From an uncultured Mobiluncus sp. (lineage in GTDB: Bacteria > Actinomycetota > Actinomycetes > Actinomycetales > Actinomycetaceae): a stretch of 64,000 bases of DNA. Location of the stretch: positions 1 through 64,000 of the forward strand of contig NZ_CAMYBV010000003.1 of the NCBI RefSeq assembly GCF_947254095.1, read 5' to 3'. The notes under the pieces are model-generated. The model was given only the letters and a program-made list of their open reading frames with translations. It was not told the DNA's origin and searched no databases. Below, in pieces: positions 8,203-18,400 of this stretch. The first letter of the stretch is position 1, and the number at the start of each line of letters is the position of its first letter. A program made the translations under genes and the position numbers.

Positions 8203-8507
8203 CTGTCAGAGCCGCCAAAGAAAGGCCAGCCGGGTTGGCCGTTGTGGTCCCCGTTCATGGATTTCATGATTTCTTTGCACGCCGGGCAAATCGGGAAATT
8301 CTTGGGGTCACGCATCGGCACCCAGACTTTGCCGCACAGGGCGATGACGGCCTGGCCGGTCACCGCCGAGGCAGTAATCCGGTCTTTGCGCACGTAGTGG
8401 GCGTAACGTTCGTTGTCACCAGGGTTGCGTTTCAGCTCGGTTTCGGTGCGTTCCAGCACCGCCGTGCCGCCTTGAGTCAGGGGTTGGCCCGCAGTTGTTT
8501 CGCTCAT
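8199..8507 (-). CDS. DUF3039 family protein
   Basis: 102 residues. The core, with NPGDNERYAHYVRKDR, VIALCGKVWVPMRDPKNFP and ICPACKEIMKSM, is a strong match to DUF3039, a short actinobacterial family with three conserved cysteines (Cys in ALCGK and the CPAC pair) that may bind a metal. The function is unknown. The frame is open to 8744, but TACAAT (8514-8519) ends six bases before the ATG at 8507 and the conserved region begins after it, so that start is preferred and the mRNA is probably leaderless. Confidence 0.87.
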   Translation of the reverse strand: MSETTAGQPLTQGGTAVLERTETELKRNPGDNERYAHYVRKDRITASAVTGQAVIALCGKVWVPMRDPKNFPICPACKEIMKSMNGDHNGQPGWPFFGGSDS

Positions 8508-8576
8508 GCCACCATTGTAACCGCCCTGGCAAGCCTGAGCTGTTGCGGGGAGCGGACCGACCCGAGTCACCGCGCT

Positions 8577-8616
8577 AAAAACAAAGCCGGCCGCCACTGG
8601 GGCGGCCGCTTTGTAC
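8577..8616 (-). terminator. Intrinsic terminator of the HU gene
   Basis: On the minus strand CAAAGC-GGCCGCC pairs with GGCGGCC-GGCTTTG around the loop CCAGT, with one bulged G, and is followed by a run of T. It lies 13 bases after the HU stop codon. Confidence 0.8.
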
Positions 8617-8628
8617 GAGATGAGTCGA

Positions 8629-8913
8629 TTACTTGTTGGACACAGCCTTCTTAAGGGTGGAGCCAGCAGAAATCTTAACGCCGTAACCAGCGGGGATCTT
8701 GATTTCTTCGCCGGTGCGGGGGTTGCGGCCGGTGCGGGCGGCACGAGACACGCGCTCCACGTTCATCAGACCGGTTACCTTGACAGTTTCGCCCTTCTTA
8801 AGGGAGTCAATCAGGATTTCCTGGAAGGCGGACAGAGCACCGTCAGCTTCGGTCTTGGACAGGCCGGCCTTCTTAGCAATCTCAGCAACAAGTTCAGTAC
8901 GATTCACAGACAT
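8629..8913 (-). CDS. hup: DNA-binding protein HU
   Basis: 94 residues, a single HU domain without the long Lys/Ala-rich tail found in mycobacterial and streptomycete HupB. HU bends and wraps DNA as a dimer. Recognisable are NRTELVAEIAKKAGLSKTEA, the hinge GETVKVTGLMNVER, and the DNA-contacting arm RTGRNPRTGEEIKIPAG. ATG at 8913 has AAAGGA six bases upstream. A promoter (TTGCTA-N18-TAAATT), a leader inverted repeat and a downstream terminator make it a monocistronic unit. Confidence 0.95.
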   Translation of the reverse strand: MSVNRTELVAEIAKKAGLSKTEADGALSAFQEILIDSLKKGETVKVTGLMNVERVSRAARTGRNPRTGEEIKIPAGYGVKISAGSTLKKAVSNK

Positions 8914-8937
8914 GTGATTCCTTTCGGATAGATCGTC

Positions 8938-9006
8938 GATTTCACTTTGGTGAAATCCTCCATTAGAGACTACGCAAATTTAGCGCATTTGTCAGCGAGT
9001 TAGCAA
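8938..9006 (-). promoter_or_regulatory. HU promoter and leader inverted repeat
   Basis: Reading on the minus strand, -35 TTGCTA (9006-9001), an 18-base spacer and -10 TAAATT (8982-8977) are seen. Between the predicted start and the gene lies a perfect inverted repeat, GATTTCAC (8938-8945) and GTGAAATC (8950-8957), with a 4-base gap. It could be an operator or a leader hairpin. The remaining stretch to 9131 is AT-rich with no gene. Confidence 0.5.
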
Positions 9007-9131
9007 ACAATTCGCGAATTTTCCGCGGTTTTTTCCGCTTCAAATTCACTTATTTCACACCGGTCACAAAAGTACCACGTTTTTTGCCTCGACCACACTG
9101 CACAAGGTCGGGTCGGCACCGCACACCTCCC

Positions 9132-10103
9132 CTACAGCATTTCGCGGCGCAACTGCTCGGGGTCACGCGGGGACAAGTCGCTGAGGGTCACGTCCAGCAT
9201 GGTAAACGCCCCGGTTTCACCCCGCGCGGCTTTCCGGGTGCACGCCCGCGCGGCCGCCACCAGCACGGAGCCGGTGAACTCGGGGTTGGAGTCAAGTTCT
9301 AGGTGAAATGTTAGGGATTGGCGTACCTGCGGCGAGGTCGTACCGGTGCGAATAACCTGACCGGCGTGGGGCATTCCGCTGTGGTTTTGCGCCATTTCCG
9401 CCGCGGTGATGAAAGTCACGGTCGTGTCATAGTCGGCGAAATAGTTAGGCATGGCTTTGATTTCCGCTTCGATTCGGGCCCTATCCGCCCCAGGCGCGGC
9501 CACCACGAAACATTCGCGGGTGTGCATCTGGCGAGCGCTGAGTTCCCCGGCACGCCCCGCCTGCACCGCCGCCACAGTTTCGGGAACCGGAACGGTGTAT
9601 TGGCGCGCATCCACTACCCCATCCAGACGACGAATCGCGTCGGAGTGCCCTTGTGACACCCCGCGCCCCCAAAACGTAGTGGTGCGCCCTTGTGGCAAAA
9701 CGGCGTCGCCCAGCACGCGCAACATGGAAAACAGCCCCGGATCCCAGCCGCAGCTGATGATGGCGCAGTGTCCCGCGGCCTGGGCCGCCGCCTCAATGCG
9801 GGAAAAATATTCGGGAATGCGCGCGTGGGTGTCAAAGGAATCCACGGTGTGAAACCACTGGCTGGTCGCGACTCCCTGTTCCATCAAGTCCGTGGCCGAA
9901 CCGCCGCAGTTGATGCAAACATCGATGTCGTCGGCGTAATCGGGCATCTCATTCACACTGGCCACCGGCGCGCCGAAGGTATTCACCGACTGGGGATCAC
10001 GGCGGGTAAACACCGCCGCCAGCTCCAGGTCCGGGGCGAGCTCCAGAGCTTTTTCGACACCGCGTCCCAAATTTCCATAACCGTTAATTGCTACGCGCTG
10101 CAT
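9132..10103 (-). CDS. ddh: meso-Diaminopimelate dehydrogenase
   Basis: 323 residues, the usual length. It makes meso-diaminopimelate from tetrahydrodipicolinate, ammonia and NADPH in one step, feeding lysine and possibly peptidoglycan. The Rossmann motif AINGYGNLGRGVEKAL is N-terminal; family segments INCGGSATDL, TVDSFDTHARIPEY, CGWDPGLFSMLR, FWGRGVSQGHSDAIRRLDGV and QYTVPVP follow. It is transcribed alone from a promoter in the divergent region shared with the SNF symporter. The start ATG at 10103 has AGGT about seven bases upstream. Confidence 0.93.
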   Translation of the reverse strand: MQRVAINGYGNLGRGVEKALELAPDLELAAVFTRRDPQSVNTFGAPVASVNEMPDYADDIDVCINCGGSATDLMEQGVATSQWFHTVDSFDTHARIPEYFSRIEAAAQAAGHCAIISCGWDPGLFSMLRVLGDAVLPQGRTTTFWGRGVSQGHSDAIRRLDGVVDARQYTVPVPETVAAVQAGRAGELSARQMHTRECFVVAAPGADRARIEAEIKAMPNYFADYDTTVTFITAAEMAQNHSGMPHAGQVIRTGTTSPQVRQSLTFHLELDSNPEFTGSVLVAAARACTRKAARGETGAFTMLDVTLSDLSPRDPEQLRREML

Positions 10104-10426
10104 TGATTTACCTAACTTTCAGAAACAATTTTTCGATTATCCTACAAATCGGGCATATTCCCTGCAAGCTGGCGTATCAATACGTGACACGCCGCCCGCC
10201 GCACTGGGCTAGTGCGCCCATCCACGCCGCGACCATACCGGTACCGCCCCCGACCCCCCACGTCCCTCGACTAAACCCCTCCACACCTTGGCGAAATCCA
10301 AAATACGGTCTTTGCGGGTTTGGAATGTAAGATTTTCTGCGGAGATAGCTCCGGTCCGGTTTCGTGACCCGAAACGGCGCCGACTGCCCCCCTCCGAAAA
10401 CCGAGAGAACAAAAAGGAAGATTATT
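10104..10426. promoter_or_regulatory. Divergent promoter region between ddh and the SNF symporter
   Basis: This gene-free stretch holds a good ddh promoter on the minus strand: -35 TTGCAG (10167-10162), 17 bases, -10 TAGGAT (10144-10139). Towards the symporter there are two small hairpins in the plus sense, CGGAG-ATAG-CTCCG (10340-10353) and GTTTCG-TGACC-CGAAAC (10359-10375), within a leader of unknown start. I recognise no known riboswitch there. Confidence 0.5.
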
Positions 10427-11815
10427 TTGGTTGATGTCAGTGTGGTCCCCGAGCAAAGAGCTTCGTGGTCAGGAAAACTAGGTTTCGTCCTCGCGGCAGC
10501 CGGTTCGGCGGTCGGACTGGGCACGATCTGGCGTTTCCCGTACCTGGCGGCGCACTACGGCGGGGGCACGTTTATCTTCGTGTTCTTTATCTTTATGCTG
10601 ACCCTGGGCGTATCGCTGCTGGTCTTAGAGATTTCACTAGGACGGAAAACGGGTGAATCCATCATCGTGGCGTTCACGTCTTTCGGTAAAAAGTATCGTT
10701 TCATCGGCGTGTTTATCGCCGCGGTTCCTTTCGTCATCGCCTCGTTTTACGGCGTGGTCGGCGGCTGGGTCACCCGCTATATGTTCGCCTATGCGGCCGG
10801 CATGACGAAAGAGCTGGCTGACGGGGGCGAAAACTTCGGGGCGTTCATCTCTGACGCTCCCCAGTCCGTGGCGTTCATGTTGCTGTTCGGGGCCATTACG
10901 TTCATCATCGTGGCGCTGGGGGTCAACGGCGGGGTGGAACGAGCCAACCTGATTATGATGCCGGCGCTGATTCTGGTTTCGCTGTTGATTGGTATCTTTA
11001 CTTTGACCCAGCCCGGCGCGCTGGAGGGTCTGAAATACTTTGTGGTCCCCGATTTTTCCAAGTTTTCACTAGAGTTGCTCATCGCCGCCCTGGGTCAGAC
11101 GTTCTTTGGTCTGTCGCTGGCCGCGGCGACGATGGTCACTTACGGGTCTTACATGAAAAAGGACGTCTCGATTACGTCCTCGGCTTTCCAAACGACCGCC
11201 ACCACGCTGGGAATCAGCCTGTTGGCGGGGCTGATGATTATCCCCGCCACGTTCGCGACCTTGGGTTCCGCTGACGAGGTGGCCAAGAATTCGGGGCCGT
11301 CCCTGATGTTCTTGGTTATTCCCAAGGTGTTTGAAAAGTTTGGTGGCATCGCCACCGTCATCGGTTTCGTGTTTTTCCTGCTGGTCATGTTCGCGGCCCT
11401 GACCAGCATGATTTCCCTGGTCGAGGCCTGCGTGTCCATTCTGCAAGACACGTTGGAATGGAAACGGCGCCAGGCGCTGTTGGTCACCGTCATCGTGCTC
11501 AGCGCCACGGGAGTCATCGTGACCTTGGGGTACAGCTCGCTGTCGTTCATTCAGCCGCTCGGAGCCGGTTCGACCATACTGGACCTCTTGGACTTCCTGA
11601 CCAGCTCGGTTATGATGCCGCTGGGCGGGTTGCTGATGTGCCTGTTCTTTGGCTGGATACGCCAGCCCAAAGTCCTCATCGACGAGGTGTGTCTGTCTGG
11701 TGAGTTCAAAAGCGCCGGGCTGTGGAGCGTGATGATTAAATTCATCGCTCCCATTCTGTTGGTGGCCATCTTTATCACCAGCGTGTTGAAAACGTTTGGC
11801 GTCATCAGTTTCTAA
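10427..11815 (+). CDS. Sodium-dependent transporter, SNF (neurotransmitter:sodium symporter) family
   Basis: 462 residues with about 11 membrane segments. The N-terminal signature WSGKLGFVLAAAGSAVGLG followed by TIWRFPYLAAHYGGG is the family's first helix with the unwound Na+/substrate site. Bacterial members import amino acids with Na+; the substrate cannot be told from sequence. Start: the frame extends to 10364, but AGGAAG (10415-10420) is placed correctly for the TTG at 10427, so that is chosen; a GTG at 10442 is a further option. A hairpin terminator follows the gene at 11824. Confidence 0.88.
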   Translation: MVDVSVVPEQRASWSGKLGFVLAAAGSAVGLGTIWRFPYLAAHYGGGTFIFVFFIFMLTLGVSLLVLEISLGRKTGESIIVAFTSFGKKYRFIGVFIAAVPFVIASFYGVVGGWVTRYMFAYAAGMTKELADGGENFGAFISDAPQSVAFMLLFGAITFIIVALGVNGGVERANLIMMPALILVSLLIGIFTLTQPGALEGLKYFVVPDFSKFSLELLIAALGQTFFGLSLAAATMVTYGSYMKKDVSITSSAFQTTATTLGISLLAGLMIIPATFATLGSADEVAKNSGPSLMFLVIPKVFEKFGGIATVIGFVFFLLVMFAALTSMISLVEACVSILQDTLEWKRRQALLVTVIVLSATGVIVTLGYSSLSFIQPLGAGSTILDLLDFLTSSVMMPLGGLLMCLFFGWIRQPKVLIDEVCLSGEFKSAGLWSVMIKFIAPILLVAIFITSVLKTFGVISF

Positions 11816-11823
11816 ATATAGTT

Positions 11824-11862
11824 TTGCCTCCGGCGAGTCACTCACCGGAGGCAAGAACTTTT
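11824..11862 (+). terminator. Hairpin terminator after the SNF symporter gene
   Basis: Perfect 10-bp stem TTGCCTCCGG (11824-11833) / CCGGAGGCAA (11845-11854) with an 11-base loop, followed by GAACTTTT on the plus strand. It may also stop the convergent ABC operon, though the minus-strand tail is poor in T. Confidence 0.75.
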
Positions 11863-12493
11863 ATAGCTCCACCAGTTTGCGCCGCTGCAGCCGCAGGGTC
11901 ACGTCGGCGTTGCGGGCCAGCTCTTTCGAGTGAGTCACCACGATGACGCACTTGTCCTCCTCGTGAGCGGCCTTTTGCAGAATCTCGGTCACTCCCGCGG
12001 CGGTCGTCTCGTCCAGGTTGCCGGTCGGTTCGTCAGCCAAAATGACCGGCGCTTGTGACACGAGGGCGCGCCCGATGGCGACCCGCTGTTGCTGGCCGCC
12101 GGAAAGCAACAGGACATTGCGTTTCGCCTCTTTCGCGTCCAACCCCAGCTTTTCCAACATCTCCGTGCTGGCTTTCGAGTTGACCAGGCGCAGGTTCTCT
12201 AACGGAGTCAGGTAGTCGATAAGGTTGTAGTTTTGAAACACCAGGGAAATCTGGTGCTTGCGATGGTAGGAATAGCCCTTTTTCGCGATGTCCTCGCCGT
12301 CGAAACGGACCGTGCCCGCGGTCGGGGCGTCGAGTCCGGCCAGTAAACTCAACATCGTGGATTTGCCGGCCCCGGAGGCTCCCAGAATGGCATAGAACTT
12401 GCCTTTCTCAAACTCATAGTTGACGTTATCCAGGACTTTCGCCCCCGCCCCTTTGTAGGTGTAATCGATTTGATCCAACTGTAAAATGCTCAT
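11861..12493 (-). CDS. ABC transporter ATP-binding protein (MacB/LolD-like)
   Basis: 210 residues. Walker A GASGAGKST near residue 40, Q-loop LVFQNYNLIDYLTP, signature LSGGQQQRVAIGRAL, Walker B VILADEPTGNLDE and the switch histidine in VVTHSKEL are all intact. It energises the two FtsX-type permeases encoded just upstream (9-base gap). The short loop and NYNLIDYLTPLENL resemble LolD/MacB-type ATPases, which power mechanotransmission or small-molecule and peptide export. ATG with AAGGAG seven bases upstream. Last gene of a three-gene operon. Confidence 0.9.
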   Translation of the reverse strand: MSILQLDQIDYTYKGAGAKVLDNVNYEFEKGKFYAILGASGAGKSTMLSLLAGLDAPTAGTVRFDGEDIAKKGYSYHRKHQISLVFQNYNLIDYLTPLENLRLVNSKASTEMLEKLGLDAKEAKRNVLLLSGGQQQRVAIGRALVSQAPVILADEPTGNLDETTAAGVTEILQKAAHEEDKCVIVVTHSKELARNADVTLRLQRRKLVEL

Positions 12494-12502
12494 TTTTTCT
12501 CC

Positions 12503-13711
12503 TTAACTCAGCTTGGAAAGAATAGTTTTCGGGGTTTGACGCATGATGGGGAACAGCGCCAGCCCCAGCGCGATGATGATGACCAGGAAACCCAGTCCCA
12601 GGGACATCGCATTCCCCGCGATTCCGTTGGCGGGTGTTAGTGCCGCTAACGTCTCATTTCCGGCTTTGGCCAGCACCAGCTGACCCAAACTGTTTGACAG
12701 CAACCGTCCCAGAATGACTGCCAGCACGGCGCCGATAGCCCCAAACAGGACCGCCTCCAGGAGGAACTGTAGCCCGACCTCCAGTTTCGTCTTGCCCAGG
12801 GACAGCAAGATACCAATCTCGGGCAGTCGCGAGCGCACCCAGAATGTCGCAACCAGCGCCAATACCAAGGCTCCGGCCAGGCAGAATCCCCACAGCAGCA
12901 TTCCCAGCATCTGGTCGACCCCGGAAATGGCTTGGAGGACATCGGCGAACTGCGCCGAGTTGTTTTCTAGGCTCAGCTTGGGAGCCGTGGCCTGGGCCGC
13001 TTTCAGGACTTTCGGCAGCTGGTCGGCCCGTTCGGTGAAGTACCGGGCCGTGCTGACCTGACCGCCGAGCTTTTGCAGGGCGTCAAGGTTTGTGAACACC
13101 TGGTTTTCCGAGTTCCCCGAGGGCATGCCGGTAGGGTTTTCGGCTTTCCCGGAATAAATCCCCCCGATTTTTAGCCGCACCACGGTGTTTTCGTGACGCA
13201 GTTCCAGGGTGTCTCCCAGGTGCAGGGAATTTTTCTGGGCAAAGTCGCGGTGAATCATCGCCTCGACACCAGGTTTACCGATGTGAGAGCCCTGTTCCAG
13301 GGTATAGATTTTCCCCAAGAACTCCGGGTTCAGCGACGAATCGCTGGTGCCTTTGATTCCCAGCAAATCCCCGCCGAACTCGGGATCCAACTGAATCCCC
13401 CCGGCGGCACTGACCAGTGTCGCGTTCTCCGGTTTTGCCCACGCCTCGCCCTCAAAAGCGTGGCGTTTCACCCCTGGCAGGTCCGCCAGTTGTTTCCGGG
13501 TCTGGTCGGGTAGCTGACCGGTTTGGCTGGTGGCGGTGAACCCCGCCAAAACGTTGGAACTAATGGCATCACGCACACTCAACATGGTGGACTTCACCCC
13601 GGACTGGGCCACCAGGGCGGTAAACACCAAGGTGATAATCGCCACCATCAGCAGGCTGCGCCGCGGTCGACGGACGACCGAACGCCAAGATCGTGACCAC
13701 ACCCCGTTCAT
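12503..13711 (-). CDS. FtsX-like ABC transporter permease (second subunit)
   Basis: 402 residues: one N-terminal membrane helix, an extracytoplasmic domain of about 220 residues, then three helices in the C-terminal FtsX-like domain (MLLWGFCLAGALVLALVATF, LLEAVLFGAIGAVLAVILG, LGLGFLVIIIALGLALF). The motif between helices, RSRLPEIGILLSLGKTKLEV, is typical of MacB/Vex-type permeases. Its ATG overlaps the stop of the first permease (ATGA, 13708-13711), so the two are coupled and probably form a heterodimer. The exported substrate is unknown. Confidence 0.85.
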   Translation of the reverse strand: MNGVWSRSWRSVVRRPRRSLLMVAIITLVFTALVAQSGVKSTMLSVRDAISSNVLAGFTATSQTGQLPDQTRKQLADLPGVKRHAFEGEAWAKPENATLVSAAGGIQLDPEFGGDLLGIKGTSDSSLNPEFLGKIYTLEQGSHIGKPGVEAMIHRDFAQKNSLHLGDTLELRHENTVVRLKIGGIYSGKAENPTGMPSGNSENQVFTNLDALQKLGGQVSTARYFTERADQLPKVLKAAQATAPKLSLENNSAQFADVLQAISGVDQMLGMLLWGFCLAGALVLALVATFWVRSRLPEIGILLSLGKTKLEVGLQFLLEAVLFGAIGAVLAVILGRLLSNSLGQLVLAKAGNETLAALTPANGIAGNAMSLGLGFLVIIIALGLALFPIMRQTPKTILSKLS

Positions 13712-15075
13712 TTGTTATCCACCAACAGGGCGCGCGGGCTCTTGCGCAACATCGGCACGGAGGCGATGACCACGACTATCGCAATCAGCACCAGCACCAT
13801 GACCGCAACCTGAGTAGCAGAGGCCAGGCTCAGGTCAACAGTGAGTTTCTCTAAGGTCTTCATAGACGCCGAAGATTCCATATCCGCCCCAAACTGGCCG
13901 GCTTTCGCCATTTCTTGGGCGGCTTGGTGGTTGACCGAGGACAGCACGGAGGTGCCCATGCCCTGCGCCAGCATTCCCGCCCCGAAGAAAGACAGGACGA
14001 AAGCGGGGACGGCGATAAAGATCAGCTCCAGGCCGTACTGCGCCATAATGCTCGCTTTCGTCACCCCCATTGACAGCAGGGTTCCTGTCTCTTTCTTGCG
14101 TTCGTTGAGCCACAGGCACAACACCAGCGCCAAAATGGCTCCGGCCAGCACAAAGGTCGCAATCGTGGTGGTGCTCATGACGCTGCGGACCCCGTCAATC
14201 GCGCCGGTGATGCCCGAGAGGTACTGGGTCGAGCGGCTCAGCTGGTAGCTGCGCCAATCGATGTCTTTGGCGGCGGCGGCTTTCACCACGTCGTCAAAGT
14301 TGGCGCCCTTTTTCACAAAGAAGTTCGCGTCTTGATAGATTTCGGTCGCGGGCGTGACGTTGTACAGGGTCCGGGTCGTGTCCAGGTCGGTGAACACGGT
14401 GTTAGAGAACAGTTCGTTGCGCGATACCGCTCGGTCGGCGTTTGAACCGGACACAAGTCCGACGATTTCGGTGGTGACTTCATTAGTCGAGTGGTTTTGG
14501 TTATCGGCGTCATAAGGGTTGCCCTTGAGTTTCAGTTTGCTGCCGATAGTCAGGTGATTGGCTTTCGCCAAGTCCTCGTTGATGATGGATTTATTTTTGT
14601 CCTGGGCGGTCAGGTGACGGCCCGCCACCAGCTTCAACGCCCCGGAGCGGAAGTTATTGTCCATCTTGGTGTTGTTGACTCCCCACACGTTCACGGCGTT
14701 GCCGAACTGGGCTTCTTTCGTTTCGTCATAGTCTTGACGGTCGAGCTTTTGGGCTTTCGCCTCCACCAGGTCAGCGGTGACGTTCTGGCGGGCGACGTAG
14801 TTCTCTACCCCGTCCAGCTCGGCAAGTTTTTTAATGTCCGCGGGCTTCACGTTCCCCGCACCTCGCGGGGTGCCCGTGTTGAACTGGGTATTGTTCCCCA
14901 GCACAAAACCCTGTCCGGTTTTCGCATCGATTTCCGCCGCGGTGGCGTCAGTAGCGCGGGACACCGCGTTAGCGGACATCAGCACCGTAGACATCGCCAG
15001 GAATATAGCGAAAATGATGATGGTTTTGATTCGTTTCCGGGCGACGTATCGCCAGGATCTTCCTACGAACGACAA
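13708..15075 (-). CDS. FtsX-like ABC transporter permease (first subunit)
   Basis: 455 residues with the same plan as its partner: a first helix (IKTIIIFAIFLAMSTVLMSANAV), a large extracytoplasmic domain and three C-terminal helices, with LNERKKETGTLLSMGVTKASI as the FtsX-family motif. The start is TTG at 15075, with the strong Shine-Dalgarno AGGAGG (15089-15084) seven bases away; no ATG fits as well. It is the first gene of the permease-permease-ATPase operon. The two-permease layout recalls Vex-type exporters. No two-component system adjoins it, so an antibiotic-peptide role is not suggested by context. Confidence 0.85.
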   Translation of the reverse strand: MSFVGRSWRYVARKRIKTIIIFAIFLAMSTVLMSANAVSRATDATAAEIDAKTGQGFVLGNNTQFNTGTPRGAGNVKPADIKKLAELDGVENYVARQNVTADLVEAKAQKLDRQDYDETKEAQFGNAVNVWGVNNTKMDNNFRSGALKLVAGRHLTAQDKNKSIINEDLAKANHLTIGSKLKLKGNPYDADNQNHSTNEVTTEIVGLVSGSNADRAVSRNELFSNTVFTDLDTTRTLYNVTPATEIYQDANFFVKKGANFDDVVKAAAAKDIDWRSYQLSRSTQYLSGITGAIDGVRSVMSTTTIATFVLAGAILALVLCLWLNERKKETGTLLSMGVTKASIMAQYGLELIFIAVPAFVLSFFGAGMLAQGMGTSVLSSVNHQAAQEMAKAGQFGADMESSASMKTLEKLTVDLSLASATQVAVMVLVLIAIVVVIASVPMLRKSPRALLVDNK

Positions 15076-15462
15076 TAGATTCCCTCCTGTCGTGGTGTTT
15101 AGCGTAAGCTCAGTGGTTTTCTTTGCTCAGTAAGCATAAGCGACTGCTGCCCCGCTCGCGCCCCCGAAACCTCATACCAGGGTAGTAACCTGCCAATCCG
15201 TCCTCAGACTGGGGCACCACTTTGTCCCGGTGAATCTCCGAGCCGGCAAGGACTCGTTTTAGCACGAAATAATCACGGAAACATCACAAAAAGTCCCGTT
15301 TTCCTGAAAATTTCCTCAAATTGTCGAGGGAAATCACAGAAAAATCTAAAAGTGCAGGTCGATACCCCGATGAGAGTAGCGAATATAGAAGCAAACCAGG
15401 ACCCGGCGTTCGGGGACGAACACAGGAACAAAATACAACAACGGCGAATCAGGGTGGGGACA
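15076..15462. other. Divergent intergenic region between ABC exporter and pilus locus
   Basis: 387 bases without a convincing gene. The frame of the giant pilin gene is open from 15352, but the sequence before 15463 lacks a signal peptide. The part from 15255 to 15355 is AT-rich and is the likely promoter region of the pilus genes; TTGTCG at about 15318 could be a -35, but no good -10 is seen. No terminator or clear repeat was found. Confidence 0.5.
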
Positions 15463-18400
15463 ATGATAAACCGAGTAATAATACAGAAAGCGCTGGCTAT
15501 TATCGCCACGCTTGCCCTAATCGTGGGCACCGTGCAGCTGGTTACGCTAATGGTCCGACCCGCCACGGCCGACGCTTCGACGAACACCTCAAACATTCCC
15601 CCGGACTACGGTCCGATTGGTGATTTGACAAACGACCCGTTTACCACGAACTTCCCCCGCCCCGACAATGTCGGACACGCCCCCGAATTGACCAATAACC
15701 GCGTTGCTTTGGTGTTTAACTTCGAGCCAAGCTATGCCTGGGAAACCATGGGCGGAGCCTACTTCAGTTACAAAGACGGCAAACCCTACCGCAACTTTGA
15801 TCAGTCCAATCAGATCATTCAGATGCTGAATCACCTGAAAGGCGCTCCGGTCTCGGTCGGGGTCTACACTTTCCACCGGGCCCGTTCCGCCAACGGCGTG
15901 TCCCCCAATAACACCCCGAACCTGAAAGCCACTTCCCTGGAAAACAAAGATGGCTTTGATAAGGTCATCGCCAAATTGCGCACCCTGGACGCCTCCGATG
16001 GACAGGGCAAACGAATGAGAGCCGAAGACGGGTCGAACTTCCAATGGGGGCTACAGCAAATTCGCGAAGATATGGATGCCTATGAGCAGGAAATCGAATC
16101 CCAATATGGCCGCCGCCCCACGCAGCCCCTGTATAACAACATCATCGTGTTCACCACCGGACTGGGATTCTGCTACGGCAATCCCAGCAATGAGAAATGC
16201 CGAGCGGTGTTGGACAGGAATGAGGCCGAAAATGCGGCCTATGCTGAGGCCACGGCTATCGCTAAAAAGGGCGCCCACGTGAACTTTTTAGCTATGGGGC
16301 CGTCCTATTACAACGATAGCCGACGCAGAGCCTTCCTCAGCGAATTAGCTAAGAGAACCGACGGCAATATCACCGTCATCAAGCATAATGTGAACGGCTA
16401 CGGAACAAAGACCTCGAATGGCCTGCTGAACTACGACTGGTATCACTTCCAAGACCCCCGGAAAGACGATGCTTGGTACAAAACGAACAATCCAAAAAAT
16501 GCCGACCAGCGAGAAGCAATCCGAAAAGCCTGTAACCAATTTGTCCCCCTCCCCGGTGTTCCGGAACCGACGGGAAAACCGTACGACTTAGCTGAGCAAC
16601 GCTGCAACCACGTGCGCGACGGGAAGTTCGCCGACACCGTCGAGGACTACCTGTTTAAAGATAAAGGTCTGGAGATTACAGCCGACGCGGTCGATGAAAA
16701 CCTGGTGTTTCAACACCCCATTGCGAATACCGAATTTGAAATCATCGATGGCAGGAAACTGTCTACCGGCACGGATGGCATCGTCGAAAAACCCACCAGG
16801 GGTGAGCGCAGCCTGCAAATTGTGCCTCGACCAAATCAGGAAAAGTACGCCCTGACCCGCCTCCGGCTGCCGGATGATAAATACTCCCCGGAAAAACTGC
16901 CCCAAGAGGCTAATGCCCGGTGCGTAGGTTTCTCCAGTCGCACAGATCCGATTATTTTTGCCCCGGCAGATGCTACGGGTGCGAATACCCGCGGCGGGAT
17001 TTCCCTCGAACAAGCCATCCTCGATAAGTACACCTATATTAAGTGCGGGTTCTATCACCGCCCCATGCAAGAATCCGTGCTGCGAAAATCCGTGAAAGTC
17101 GGCAATGAGCAAATCCGTTTCGACGTGCTGAAATCCCAGTTTCAAGTGAACTGGAGCTGTAAGGATCCCTACGCGATTGAAAACCAGGACACGCCTTTTG
17201 TTACGGGCAACAAAAAGTTGGTGTTGGAGAAACAAAACCCCGACGACCCCGACATTATCCTAAACACCGAATACAGTTTCCCGGATATGCCTATCGGCAC
17301 TCCCGGAACAGACAAAGTGAAACGTATGCCGGTCGGCGCCACATGCCAGGTAAACAGTTCCGTGAAGTATCCGCACCGCTGCTACGGCAGGGATCAGTCT
17401 GCGGGATGCACCGATAAGTGGACGAAAGATGACTGGGACAACCTGATGACCGTGGACGACACGCTGGACCAATCCCAATACTTTGAGGTCAAAACTACTG
17501 AAACCGCACCGCCCGCCACAGATTACCATTACGGGTTTAAGGCCTCCGGGGAGCATCTGACGAAACCTGCCTCAGCTGACCCTGCGGAAAAATCCATCTT
17601 GGAAACGCTGACCACTTTCACTTCGAAGAAAGCCTCCGTGAAAGTGCGGGTGAAATTTACCAATAACAGTAACGATCCGGCCTATAACACCTTGGAAAAG
17701 CACTCGACCGTGCCGGTGTACTACAACTGCCGCTATATGGGCGACCCGACCCGTCCCCCGGAGATTCCTGAGTCTAATGCCGCCGCGATGCCGGGGTATG
17801 TAGAACTCGGTGCGGTCGACGTCCCCACCGACGGAACCGAATTCTATGAACTCGGTATTAAGCGAGACCCCAATACCCATCAGCCGATTTTGGATGAACA
17901 CGGCAAGACCATTCCAATCTGGCCAGTTGGTACGCACTGCCTGTTTACCTCTCTGCCGCCGAAAGACGCTCCGGGAACAGCCACCTCCACCCCGTGGAGC
18001 GTACCGGGCTTTAACATCACCGACAGCTACTCCTCCAACGTGTGCGCCAGCAATTGGAAAGATACGGACCCTGCCGAGAAAAAGTGCACCAATAACTATT
18101 TCTGGGTTAACTCTCAGGGCGAAAAATCGATTACCTTGACCCAGGACATCGTGCGGAACAATGCGCAGATGACTTTCACCAAGACCGTCAGCGGGGACGC
18201 GCAGCAAGTGGGACGGGAGCAAACGTTTACGGAAAACCTCAGCTGTAAACAAGGCGACGTGGACATACCTACCGGCACCGCGAGTTTTAGTGCGAAAGCG
18301 GACGTGCCCGTTACGGTCACGGTCCCGGCCGCTGCCACCTGTACCATTACCGAAGAAGATGTGACGGTACCCAACACCATCACCGTCACTAAGCCGGATC

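Noticed and set aside
10330..10380. Glycine or sodium riboswitch upstream of the symporter gene
   Set aside because: The conserved cores of those classes could not be found; only simple hairpins are seen.
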